The notes under the pieces are model-generated. The model was not told the DNA's origin, did not search any database, and was given only the letters and a program-made list of their open reading frames with translations. From assembly GCA_902779185.1 (NCBI GenBank), contig CACZAM010000010.1, positions 1 through 64,000 on the forward strand: a stretch of 64,000 nucleotides of DNA, written 5' to 3'. Every line of letters begins with the position of its first letter. The first letter of the stretch is position 1. Below, in pieces: positions 25,910-33,786 of this stretch. A program made the translations under genes and the position numbers. The stretch is from an uncultured Eubacteriales bacterium (GTDB lineage: Bacteria > Bacillota > Clostridia > Peptostreptococcales > Anaerovoracaceae).

Positions 25910-27268
25910 ATGACGAAGCAGGAAAGACTGGAAAGAGACATAGCAAAGCTGGCTGAGATGAAAGCCCATGAGGATGAACTCAGGGCTCAGGGCTACAGGT
26001 ATATCGCCGGGATCGATGAGGTCGGAAGGGGACCTCTTGCCGGGCCGGTTTATGCTGCCTGTGTCATTCTTCCGGAAGACTTTGATGTTTTAGGCATCAA
26101 CGATTCCAAAAAGCTGTCGGCAAAGAAGCGTGAGGAACTTTCCTATGTAATAAAGGAGAAAGCTGTTGCCTGGGGCATAGGCGTTGCGGACAATAACGAG
26201 ATAGACGAGCTCAATATCCTTGAGGCTACAAAGACAGCCATGAAAAGGGCTATAACAGCAGTAAGGAACATGCTCGCTGAACGCGGTCTTCTTGCTGCTG
26301 AAGGCGAAACACACGCTCAGGACATGCTTCTCATCGATGCCGTAAAACTTGATGCAGGGATGCCAAGTGAGTCGATCATCAAGGGTGATGAAAAGTGCCT
26401 GTGTATAGCTGCAGCGTCAATAGTTGCCAAGGTCGCAAGGGACTCTTTCATGACAGAGATGGAAAACGTCTATCCGGGCTATGACTTTGCAGGTAACAAG
26501 GGCTACGGTACCGCGAAGCACTACGAAGGCTTGAGGACTTTAGGAAAGACCCCTATACACAGGAAGACTTTCCTGAAGAAGTTTGATGAAAATCCTGAAA
26601 CTGGCCACAAGACTGTAAAGAAAGAAGACGGCAGAGAGGACGCGGAAATGGCTAAGGCTAAGAAGGTATATGCGGTAAGAAATGGCAGAACGACGGGTCT
26701 GTTTATGAACTGGGACGACTGCAAGGCGCAGGTGGATGGATTCGCAGGCGCAGAGTATAAGAGTTTTGCAGATCCTGCAGATGCGATGGTTTATCTGGGA
26801 CTGACGGATGGAGCAAAGGAAGGCAAAGAAAATTTCCCGGAGGGCGTAAGGGCATATGTCGACGGTAGTTACGACAGCACGAGCGGCAGATTCTCCTGCG
26901 GAGTAGTGATAGTAGAGACTGATGCGGACGGCAGCAGTGAGACGACCGAGCTGAATGCGGCTTTCGATGACGGGGAAGCTGCTCAGCAGAGGAATATCGC
27001 CGGGGAAATCATGGGAGCAAAGCTTGCGATAGACCATTGCATGGCAGGCGGCATCAAAGCGATTGAGATATACCATGACTACGAGGGCATCGGAGCATGG
27101 GCAGACAGACGATGGAAGGCAAACAACCAGCTCACACAGGGATACAGGGACTTTGTCGAAGAGGCCAGAAAGAGTATTGACATCAGATTTGTTAAAGTAA
27201 AGGCACATGCCGGCAACAAATATAATGAACTGGCTGACAAGCTGGCCAAAAGGGCTCTTTCAGAATAG
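25910..27268 (+). CDS. rnhB: RNase HII fused to viroplasmin-RNase HI
   Basis: 452 residues joining two RNase H types. Residues 1-225 are RNase HII with Asp36-Glu37 (GIDEVGRGPLAGP), Asp143 and Asp178. Residues 250-296 resemble the caulimovirus viroplasmin-like hybrid-binding domain (KKVYAVRNGRTTGLF). Residues 312-452 are RNase HI with Asp318 (YVDGS), Glu366, Asp390, His433 and Asp443. All catalytic acids of both enzymes are present, so both should cleave RNA in RNA:DNA hybrids. Met247 (26648) has AGAGGA eight bases upstream and could start a separate RNase HI. The 25910 ATG has no Shine-Dalgarno and follows the palindromes; ATG at 25958 is an alternative. Confidence 0.9.
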   Translation: MTKQERLERDIAKLAEMKAHEDELRAQGYRYIAGIDEVGRGPLAGPVYAACVILPEDFDVLGINDSKKLSAKKREELSYVIKEKAVAWGIGVADNNEIDELNILEATKTAMKRAITAVRNMLAERGLLAAEGETHAQDMLLIDAVKLDAGMPSESIIKGDEKCLCIAAASIVAKVARDSFMTEMENVYPGYDFAGNKGYGTAKHYEGLRTLGKTPIHRKTFLKKFDENPETGHKTVKKEDGREDAEMAKAKKVYAVRNGRTTGLFMNWDDCKAQVDGFAGAEYKSFADPADAMVYLGLTDGAKEGKENFPEGVRAYVDGSYDSTSGRFSCGVVIVETDADGSSETTELNAAFDDGEAAQQRNIAGEIMGAKLAIDHCMAGGIKAIEIYHDYEGIGAWADRRWKANNQLTQGYRDFVEEARKSIDIRFVKVKAHAGNKYNELADKLAKRALSE

Positions 27269-27303
27269 TAAAAAAAGGGGTGGAAATCGCAACTGTTCTT
27301 CGC

Positions 27304-27378
27304 TATAATATTTTCGTTGAGTGTAGCGGCTTTGCCGTAAGGACGAAAATATTGATCTCCGGAGGCATGGCTCCTCCG
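27304..27378 (+). promoter_or_regulatory. Promoter and structured leader of tRNA-Val
   Basis: TATAAT (27304-27309) has no convincing -35. An 11-bp inverted repeat AATATTTTCGT (27307-27317) / ACGAAAATATT (27343-27353) overlaps it and encloses CGGC-TTT-GCCG. A second hairpin, CGGAGG/CCTCCG (27360-27378), follows before the tRNA. The first could be an operator, the second a processing signal. Confidence 0.5.
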
Positions 27379-27400
27379 ATAGAATAGGGAACAGCGACGC

Positions 27401-27476
27401 GGTCCATTAGCTCAGTTGGGAGAGCGACAGGGTGACAACCTGTAGGTCATTGGTTCAAGTCCAATATGGGCCACCA
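27401..27476 (+). tRNA. tRNA-Val (anticodon GAC)
   Basis: A full 76-base cloverleaf: acceptor GGTCCAT/ATGGGCC, D arm GCTC...GAGC, anticodon stem ACAGG/CCTGT with loop GTGACAA (anticodon GAC at 27434-27436), T arm with TTCAAGT, and an encoded CCA (27474-27476). It reads GUC/GUU valine codons. A terminator follows ten bases later. Confidence 0.95.
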
Positions 27477-27485
27477 CGTAACAGA

Positions 27486-27537
27486 GGGTTCAGAGCTTCA
27501 AATCATTGAGAACTGAACCCTTTTTTTATTTCCCGGA
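27486..27537 (+). terminator. Terminator after tRNA-Val
   Basis: GGGTTCAG (27486-27493) with CTGAACCC (27523-27530) and seven T residues. Confidence 0.93.
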
Positions 27538-27564
27538 ACACTGTCAGCTGTACGGAGTGCATTA

Positions 27565-27594
27565 TTGACTCCATATAATTCTAAGAATAGAATT
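27565..27594 (+). promoter_or_regulatory. Promoter overlapped by a palindrome
   Basis: TTGACT (27565-27570), 17 bases, TAGAAT (27588-27593). A perfect dyad AATTCTA-AGAA-TAGAATT (27577-27594) covers the -10 box, so a repressor could control the mosaic protein gene starting at 27645. Confidence 0.65.
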
Positions 27595-27644
27595 ATTTAC
27601 AATAAGCATGAATATGTACATACACGGTTTCCGGGAGGTTGTTT

Positions 27645-28775
27645 ATGAAAATGAAGCATCATATAAAAGCAGTTTTATGTATTTTGCTCACTGCTGTCTT
27701 CGTATTTGCCAATCCGGCTGTTACAGAGAATGCGTTTGCTGCATCCAAGATAAAAATCAGCAAAACAAAAATGACATGCTGCGTGGGTGAAGCACAGACC
27801 CTGAAGGTCACCGGCACTTCTAAAAAAGTGACCTGGACATCTTCAAACAAAAAGGTAGTCAAGGTTTCTTCCAAAGGCAAAATCAAAGCGTTGAAGCCTG
27901 GAAAGGCGACAATAACAGCAAGGGTTGCAGGGAAAAAACTGAAATGCAAGGTTTCTGTATACGATAGAATCGGGACTTATTATTGCCTGTGGAATGTCAA
28001 CAGTGATCTTTCTCCTTCAGGTAAGCAACTGTCTGAAAAGGAAGCGGCTGAAGTCCGCTATGCGATCAATCTGCTGTTTGACAGGTCCTATATAGCGAAA
28101 AATATAGTTGGCGCTGGAGTGAAGCCTGCTTCGACCTGTGTGGCTAAGGGCATTACGGAACCAGACGGCAGCCAGTTCTATAAGCATGCAGGCCCGAAAA
28201 ACGCAGGCTATTATCCTGCAAGCTCACAAAAGGCTTCTGCTATGAAAATATTAGAAAAATACTATACTGTTTCAGACGGAATGGTCACAGACTTTCCTGA
28301 GATAGATTATATCTACAATGTTGAAGACGATGCGCACAGGGAGATTGCTGAGTATATGCAGTCAAAGCTGAAAGCAGTTGGTATCAAGATGAATGTTATC
28401 GGCTATGAGTGGAATGATTTTCTGACTGTGCTGGGCAAAGGAAACTTCACTTTTGCACGCTATGGATGGGTCGCTGATGTCAACGATGCAAACAACTTCC
28501 TTGAATCATATGTAGCTGGCAACGCTGATAACTACTGCCGTCTGGGAACCGGCAAACACGCCTCTTCAGCAGTATACAAAGTGAAGCTCAAAGGCATAGG
28601 AAAGTATAAAAACCTGAGCGGTACATGGAAACAAACATATAAAAAGCTGATTACATATATTGGTAAAGAGAAAAATGCAGTGACCCGCAACAAGCTCCTG
28701 CACAAGGCCGAAGACCTTCTTATGGAGACCGGGTGCATCTGTCCATTATACTATTACAATATAATAAGTGGATGA
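27645..28775 (+). CDS. Secreted BIG2-domain/solute-binding-lobe mosaic protein
   Basis: 376 residues from ATG 27645 (GGGAGG six bases before). A signal peptide ends near NAFA. Residues about 34-107 form a BIG2 Ig-like domain (VTWTSSNKKVVKVSSKGKI, GKATITA). The rest resembles only the C-terminal lobe of SBP_bac_5 oligopeptide-binding proteins: AEVRYAINLLFDRSYIAKNI, then YNVEDDAHREIAEYMQSKLK and FARYGWVADVNDANNFLESY. The N-terminal lobe is missing, so ligand capture in the usual way is unlikely. The sequence is richer in A/T and Lys AAA codons than its neighbours. It may be a recombinant surface protein or a decayed gene; the following BspA fragment favours rearrangement. Confidence 0.7.
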   Translation: MKMKHHIKAVLCILLTAVFVFANPAVTENAFAASKIKISKTKMTCCVGEAQTLKVTGTSKKVTWTSSNKKVVKVSSKGKIKALKPGKATITARVAGKKLKCKVSVYDRIGTYYCLWNVNSDLSPSGKQLSEKEAAEVRYAINLLFDRSYIAKNIVGAGVKPASTCVAKGITEPDGSQFYKHAGPKNAGYYPASSQKASAMKILEKYYTVSDGMVTDFPEIDYIYNVEDDAHREIAEYMQSKLKAVGIKMNVIGYEWNDFLTVLGKGNFTFARYGWVADVNDANNFLESYVAGNADNYCRLGTGKHASSAVYKVKLKGIGKYKNLSGTWKQTYKKLITYIGKEKNAVTRNKLLHKAEDLLMETGCICPLYYYNIISG

Positions 28776-28779
28776 TTAA

Positions 28780-28989
28780 ACTATTACTGCTATCGGTTCA
28801 AATGCATTTACAGGCAAGAAAATTCGTAATGTCACAATTGGCAAAAATGTTAAGGTCATTATGAAGAATGCTTTAAAAGGTTCACCGGCTACAAAGGTAA
28901 TCGTAAAGACAAAACTGCTGAAGAAATCAAAAGTGAAAGGATGTCTGAGGGGATCAAAGGTCAAAACCATTCAGGTAACGGTAAAATAA
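28780..28989 (+). pseudogene. BspA-type leucine-rich repeat C-terminal fragment
   Basis: Immediately after the mosaic gene, in another frame and without a start codon, 69 codons read TAIGSNAFTGKKIRNVTIGK and then VKTKLLKKSKVKGCLRGSKV to a TAA at 28987. This is the end of an LRR_5/BspA-like surface protein, with the AIG-x-NAF and VTIGK-NV signatures. It is a relic left by a deletion or insertion event. Confidence 0.75.
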
Positions 28990-29000
28990 GTTAAACTAAA

Positions 29001-29039
29001 AAAGGGGCCTCGTGACGTCAATGTCGCGCAGGCTCCTTT
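29001..29039 (+). terminator. Terminator-like hairpin
   Basis: AAAGGGGCCT (29001-29010) pairs with AGGCTCCTTT (29030-29039) with one G-U pair, and an inner CGTGAC/GTCGCG continues the stem. The T run is short. It follows the BspA relic and probably belonged to the original gene. Confidence 0.6.
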
Positions 29040-29153
29040 CAGTATCCGTGAATGATCTTATTATCCTGTTAAGGACAGTCCTGTCCTTTTTTATTGTGAA
29101 AATGCACAAATACGGGTATAATAAACGGCATATACTAACAAGAAGGTTGAAAA

Positions 29154-29918
29154 ATGTTCAGAAACGACTATACCAGGACTTCAGACGGCGCCGCCGCGAA
29201 GGTCGCTTTCATGTATAAGGATCCGCTGGCATACTTCGTTGTATCGATGCTGGCCGGAGCATATATAGGGATAGGTGTTCTTCTGGCGTTCACGTCAGGG
29301 GGGCTGCTGACAGGGCTCCCTTACGCGAGGATAGTGATGGGCCTCACTTTCGGAGTTGCCCTGAGCCTCGTGGTAATGGCCGGAGCGGAACTCTTCACGG
29401 GCAACAACCTTGCCATGGCGGCAGGACTGCTCGATAAAAAGGTTACGTGGAAGGATGCTCTCAAACTGTGGTGCGTATGCTGGGTGGGCAACCTCGCCGG
29501 AGGAATGCTTCTCGGGGCGATATATCATCTGACGGGTCTTTGCACAGGCCCTGTAGCTGAATTCATTGTATCCGCGGCAGGCGCAAAGATGGGAGCAGGA
29601 GCAGTTGCGCTCTTCGCCAGAGGCATACTGTGCAACTTCCTTGTATGTCTCGCAGTCTGGTGTGCAGGCAGGGCGACATCCGACGCAGGTAAGCTCATCA
29701 TGATATTCTGGTGCCTTTTCGCGTTTATTACGACGGGATTCGAGCACAGTATCGCTAACATGACGCTGTTCACAGTAGCGCTTTTGCAGCCGGTCCATGA
29801 GGCTGTCACCGCAGGAGGCTTCATATATAATCTTGCAATAGTTACTTTAGGCAATATTGCCGGCGGAGCGCTGTTCGTGGCAGTGCCGTATTATATCGCC
29901 GGCCGGAGAGATAAATAA
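29154..29918 (+). CDS. Formate/nitrite transporter (FNT) family channel
   Basis: 254 residues with six membrane segments. The FNT pattern is present: AELFTGNNLAMAAGLLDKKV, WVGNLAGG, ARGILCNFLVCLAVW and the selectivity His in TTGFEHSIANM. These pentameric channels pass formate, nitrite or hydrosulfide. In a fermenting anaerobe formate export is the likely job, but no pyruvate-formate lyase gene is adjacent. It is 18 bases before the ATP-grasp gene, so possibly co-transcribed. Confidence 0.92.
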   Translation: MFRNDYTRTSDGAAAKVAFMYKDPLAYFVVSMLAGAYIGIGVLLAFTSGGLLTGLPYARIVMGLTFGVALSLVVMAGAELFTGNNLAMAAGLLDKKVTWKDALKLWCVCWVGNLAGGMLLGAIYHLTGLCTGPVAEFIVSAAGAKMGAGAVALFARGILCNFLVCLAVWCAGRATSDAGKLIMIFWCLFAFITTGFEHSIANMTLFTVALLQPVHEAVTAGGFIYNLAIVTLGNIAGGALFVAVPYYIAGRRDK

Positions 29919-29936
29919 AGAAAGGGAAGGGGAACA

Positions 29937-31130
29937 ATGAATTTCATCTTTGTATCACCGAATTTTCCGCACACTTACTGGCAGTTCTGTGACAGACTGA
30001 AACGGAACGGCATTAATGTACTGGGAATTGGAGACTGTCCTTATGACGCGCTCGAAGAGCCTCTCAAGGCAGCTTTGACTGAATACTACAAAGTCGACAA
30101 CATGGAGGATTACGACCAGATGTACCGCGCGGTCGCATATCTCGCGTTTAAGCACGGCAAGATAGACTGGCTCGAATCCAACACCGAATACTGGCTCGAG
30201 CAGGACGCAAAGCTCAGAAAGGATTTCAATATAGGATCAGGAGTACAGCCTGAGGAGCTCGCAATGTGGAAGAGCAAATCTGCGATGAAGCCTTTCTACA
30301 AGGAGGCCGGCGTTCCTACCGCGCGCAACCACAAGGTGACCACTATAGAAGCAGCGCGTGAATTCCTGGATGAGATCGGAGGATTTCCGGTCATCGTAAA
30401 GCCTGACATCGGGGTTGGCGCGGCAGATACCTGGAAGCTTGAAAGCGATGCTGATCTCGAGTGGTTCTACAACAATCTTCCGGAGCATCCGTATGTAATG
30501 GAAGAATTCGTGTACGGATACATTTATTCATACGACGCGATCGTGAACGCGCAGGGAGAGGTGCTCTTCGAGAGCTCCAACTGGTTCCCGCCATCGATAG
30601 CGGATCTTGTAAACAAAGGCCTCGAGCTTATTTATTACACGACGCCTGAGGTTCCTGCTCAGCTCCGCGACTACGGACGCGCTACGATAAAAGCGTTCAA
30701 GGTAAGAAGCAGATTCGTCCACTTCGAATTCTTCCGCCTTACTCAGGCAAGAAAGAACCTCGGCGAAGTCGGAGACTTTGTAGGCCTTGAAGTCAACATG
30801 AGACCTGCCGGCGGATATACGCCTGACATGATGAATTTTGCTCACAACGCAGACGTATATGAGATCTGGGCTGAGATGGTAGCTTACAATGAGCGCCGTC
30901 TGCCTGACATCGGAGGAGACCAGTACTGCGCTTATGCATCCAGAAAGGATATCCATCAGTATAAGCACAGCCATGAAGAGGTGCTGCAGAAATACGGACA
31001 CTGCATGAAGATGTGCGAGCGCATGCCTGACGTGCTGTCCGGAGCTATGGGAAATCAGTTTTATACCGCGGTATTCAAGACATTCGAAGAGGTTGAGGAA
31101 TTCAATAACTTCGTAACTGAACGCGCGTAA
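29937..31130 (+). CDS. ATP-grasp ligase of unknown substrate
   Basis: 397 residues. An N-terminal Rossmann-like pre-ATP-grasp region (NFIFVSPNFPHTYWQFCDRL) precedes an ATP-grasp fold: KPFYKEAGVPTARN, GGFPVIVKPDIGVGAADTW, PYVMEEFVYGYIYSYDAIV (the EE/F hinge) and a metal-binding VGLEVNMRPAGGYTPDM. The family joins a carboxylate to an amine, thiol or alcohol through acyl-phosphate. It is followed 41 bases later by an esterase gene on the same strand. The substrates cannot be read from sequence. Confidence 0.85.
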   Translation: MNFIFVSPNFPHTYWQFCDRLKRNGINVLGIGDCPYDALEEPLKAALTEYYKVDNMEDYDQMYRAVAYLAFKHGKIDWLESNTEYWLEQDAKLRKDFNIGSGVQPEELAMWKSKSAMKPFYKEAGVPTARNHKVTTIEAAREFLDEIGGFPVIVKPDIGVGAADTWKLESDADLEWFYNNLPEHPYVMEEFVYGYIYSYDAIVNAQGEVLFESSNWFPPSIADLVNKGLELIYYTTPEVPAQLRDYGRATIKAFKVRSRFVHFEFFRLTQARKNLGEVGDFVGLEVNMRPAGGYTPDMMNFAHNADVYEIWAEMVAYNERRLPDIGGDQYCAYASRKDIHQYKHSHEEVLQKYGHCMKMCERMPDVLSGAMGNQFYTAVFKTFEEVEEFNNFVTERA

Positions 31131-31171
31131 ATATATAAGAGGAAACAATTAAAAGATAAAGGGGAATATTA

Positions 31172-31906
31172 ATGAACGATTACTACAAGAGAGAATACAG
31201 CTGGATAATGGACAGGGAAATGGAGCACGCGGTCTTCGGAGACAGCGGCAGACTCTGCGTCGCTTTCGGACCGCAGAACGGTCACACATATGACTTCCGT
31301 AACTTCGGTATGATCGATACCATCGCGCCGTGGATCGAGGCGGGCAAGCTCAGAGTGCTCTGTGTTGACAGTATAGATGAAGAAACATGGTCTGCAGAGG
31401 GCCGTAATGAACGCGAAAGGCTTGAACTTCAGGAAAGATGGTTCAGGTATGTATGTGATGAGCTCGTGCCTCAGTATTTGGGAGACGAGCGCGCTATCAC
31501 AACCGGCTGCAGCATGGGTGCTACTCACGCAATGAATTTCTTCTGCCGCCGTCCGGATCTTTTCGGAGGAGTCATCTCCATGAGCGGTCTCTATGATACC
31601 AACTACTTCTTCCATGGCTATAAGGACGATCTTACATATGCGAATTCTCCAATCGAATTCATTCCTAACATGCCTGAGCATCATCCGTGGATGGATCTCT
31701 ACAGGCAGAGCAGCATTATCTTCTGCTGCGGACAGGGTGCATGGGAAGATGAGATGAGGGTAGACCTGCAGAAACTGCATGAGGCTTTCGAAGGGAAGGG
31801 AATCCCTCACTGGGCTGATTACTGGGGCTATGATGTAAATCATGACTGGCCTTGGTGGAGAAAACAGCTCCCGTATTTCATGAGCAACATACTCGGCCAG
31901 CCGTAA
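31172..31906 (+). CDS. Putative esterase, alpha/beta hydrolase (esterase D-like)
   Basis: 244 residues. The nucleophile elbow GCSMGATHA contains the catalytic Ser, and the His is probably in VNHDWPWW near the C-terminus. The Asp is likely in the CGQGAWEDE region. It resembles the PF00756 esterase family. No signal peptide, so cytoplasmic. Its pairing with an ATP-grasp ligase suggests that one enzyme makes and the other hydrolyses a related ester or amide. Confidence 0.85.
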   Translation: MNDYYKREYSWIMDREMEHAVFGDSGRLCVAFGPQNGHTYDFRNFGMIDTIAPWIEAGKLRVLCVDSIDEETWSAEGRNERERLELQERWFRYVCDELVPQYLGDERAITTGCSMGATHAMNFFCRRPDLFGGVISMSGLYDTNYFFHGYKDDLTYANSPIEFIPNMPEHHPWMDLYRQSSIIFCCGQGAWEDEMRVDLQKLHEAFEGKGIPHWADYWGYDVNHDWPWWRKQLPYFMSNILGQP

Positions 31907-31914
31907 TAGAATTC

Positions 31915-31936
31915 AGCGCCTGCGGGCGCTTTTTTT
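31915..31936 (+). terminator. Terminator after the esterase gene
   Basis: AGCGCC-TGCG-GGCGCT (31915-31930) followed by TTTTTTATTG. Confidence 0.93.
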
Positions 31937-31962
31937 ATTGATAAAAAAGTGTCGAAAACCTA

Positions 31963-32029
31963 TTGACAACTGTGTTTTGTGCGAGTATATTATGCATAGC
32001 AATTAGCACTCTCGTTTGATGAGTGCTAA
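31963..32029 (+). promoter_or_regulatory. hrcA operon promoter and CIRCE operator
   Basis: TTGACA (31963-31968), 17 bases, TATATT (31986-31991), then a perfect CIRCE TTAGCACTC-N9-GAGTGCTAA at 32003-32029 in the transcribed leader. HrcA thus represses its own operon. Confidence 0.97.
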
Positions 32030-32060
32030 CAAAATAAAAACAAATTCAGGGAGGAAGGAC

Positions 32061-33125
32061 ATGGATCTGAGCGAAAGACAATTACAGATACTGCAGGCGA
32101 TCATAACAGATTATGTAGAGAACGCCGAGCCGGTCGGTTCCAGATCGATCGCAAAGAAATATGACCTTGGTGTCAGCCCTGCGACCATACGAAACGAGAT
32201 GTCCGATCTGGAGGAAATGGGTTATCTGACTCATCCTCACACATCGGCCGGCAGAGTTCCATCAGATAAGGCATACAGGCTGTATGTAAACGATCTGATG
32301 AAAAAGAAGAATCTCAGTGCCAAGGACAAGCGCATGATCAATGACAGACTGTCCGCGAGCAGGGACGAGTTCGACAGGACCATCAGACATGCGGCGGAGC
32401 TTCTCTCAGAGATCACACATCTTGCATCGTTCGCGATGACACCGGCAACAAATGAGGAGACTATCAGTTTCATAAGGCTTCTGCCTGTAGATGAACGCAC
32501 ACTCATACTCATGATAGTCAGCGAGGGCGGACAGGTAACAAATACGACACTGAGACTGACTGTGCCGTATACTCAGGAAGCTCTTGATCTTCTCAGCAAA
32601 AATATGACTGTAAGCTATAAAGGCCGCACACTCGATGATGTTCTCAAAGGCGAGATCATCCACGATGTCGGATCAGACATAGAAGCCCTGAGCGCGCTCA
32701 GGGGCAGCGTGATGCCGAGCTTCATAAGAACGCTCGAAGACATGCTGAACGTCAATCTGTATATGGAGGGCATGACTAACATTTTCAATCTGCCTGAGTA
32801 CACCAGCATAGACCGCGCAAGAGACTTCATGGAACTCTTCGCCCGCAAGGACTGGTTCACGCAGAAGATGCTTGCAAGGGATGACGGAGTCGTGGTCACC
32901 ATAGGTGAAGAGAACGACACCATGAAAGACTGCACGCTGATCACAGCGACATACCATGTGGACGGCAAGCTCGTCGGCAAGATCGGAGTCATAGGACCGA
33001 CAAGAATGAAATATGACGAGATAACGTCAATCATGGAATATCTCACTAACAACCTCAGTGAGAGCTTCAGGCTTCCGGGAAGCACCGGTGACGGAAACGC
33101 CGGCGACAAGGAGCAGAAGAAATAG
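32061..33125 (+). CDS. hrcA: Heat-inducible transcription repressor HrcA
   Basis: 354 residues from ATG 32061 with GGGAGGAAGGA upstream; the longer frame starting in CIRCE is not a plausible gene start. The N-terminal winged helix (LSERQLQILQAIITDYVENA, SPATIRNEMSDLEEMGYL) binds CIRCE. The remainder is the GAF-like dimer domain. GroEL normally keeps HrcA active, but no groEL is present in the window. Confidence 0.97.
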   Translation: MDLSERQLQILQAIITDYVENAEPVGSRSIAKKYDLGVSPATIRNEMSDLEEMGYLTHPHTSAGRVPSDKAYRLYVNDLMKKKNLSAKDKRMINDRLSASRDEFDRTIRHAAELLSEITHLASFAMTPATNEETISFIRLLPVDERTLILMIVSEGGQVTNTTLRLTVPYTQEALDLLSKNMTVSYKGRTLDDVLKGEIIHDVGSDIEALSALRGSVMPSFIRTLEDMLNVNLYMEGMTNIFNLPEYTSIDRARDFMELFARKDWFTQKMLARDDGVVVTIGEENDTMKDCTLITATYHVDGKLVGKIGVIGPTRMKYDEITSIMEYLTNNLSESFRLPGSTGDGNAGDKEQKK

Positions 33126-33159
33126 GCAACAAATAACCGCATGAAAGGAAACATTACTG

Positions 33160-33756
33160 ATGTCAGAAGACAAGAAGAAGCAGATCCCGATCGAAGAAGG
33201 AGCGGATGAAGCTGAAGAAGTAAAAGCTGAAGAGGCCGAAGAGAAGGCTGAAGGCGAGACTGCTGAGGAAGCAGAAAAAGAAGAAGCGTCAATGGAAGAC
33301 GAGGCAAAGAAGGCCGAAGAAGAAGCGAAGAAGGCTGAGGAAGCTGAATCCGAGCGCTACATGAGGCTGATGGCCGAGTTCCAGAACTTCAAGAGGAGAG
33401 TCGCCAGAGAAAAATCGGATATCCACGCATACGCAAATGAAAAGATAGTCGGAGATCTTCTGCCGGTGCTCGACAATTTTGAAAGAGCGCTCGATACAGA
33501 AGGCGGCGATCTTGAAGCCTATGCGAAAGGCATGCAGCTGATATTCGAACAGCTGAAAAAAGCTCTCGAGAACGCAGGGCTCGAAGAGATCAAGGCGATG
33601 GACGAGACGTTCGACCCGAATGTACACAACGCCGTTATGACAGAGAGCCTTGAAGATAAAGAAGACGGCACCGTCACGAATGTCCTGCAAAAGGGCTACA
33701 AGCTCAAGGACAAAGTGATCAGGCCATCAATGGTAGCGGTTAATAAAAAGAGTTAA
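33160..33756 (+). CDS. grpE: Nucleotide exchange factor GrpE
   Basis: 198 residues. The first 60 are an extreme Glu/Ala/Lys low-complexity coil, then the GrpE core RLMAEFQNFKRRVAREK, DLLPVLDNFERAL and VTNVLQKGYKLKDKVIRPSM. It releases ADP from DnaK. Located between hrcA and dnaK. Confidence 0.97.
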   Translation: MSEDKKKQIPIEEGADEAEEVKAEEAEEKAEGETAEEAEKEEASMEDEAKKAEEEAKKAEEAESERYMRLMAEFQNFKRRVAREKSDIHAYANEKIVGDLLPVLDNFERALDTEGGDLEAYAKGMQLIFEQLKKALENAGLEEIKAMDETFDPNVHNAVMTESLEDKEDGTVTNVLQKGYKLKDKVIRPSMVAVNKKS

Positions 33757-33786
33757 TAAATCTATTCATTTAGAGGAGGAAATACA

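Noticed and set aside
26640..26660. Interpretation of the RNase HII-HI region as two separate genes
   Set aside because: There is no stop between the domains; an internal start is possible, but the continuous frame is read as a fusion.
32016..32060. hrcA start at the ATG inside CIRCE
   Set aside because: The ATG at 32061 has a strong ribosome site and matches the family N-terminus; the upstream stretch is operator and leader.
33220..33350. Glu/Ala/Lys-rich repeats in grpE as a possible separate repeat element
   Set aside because: Acidic low-complexity N-termini are normal for GrpE and the DNA repeats are degenerate codon runs.
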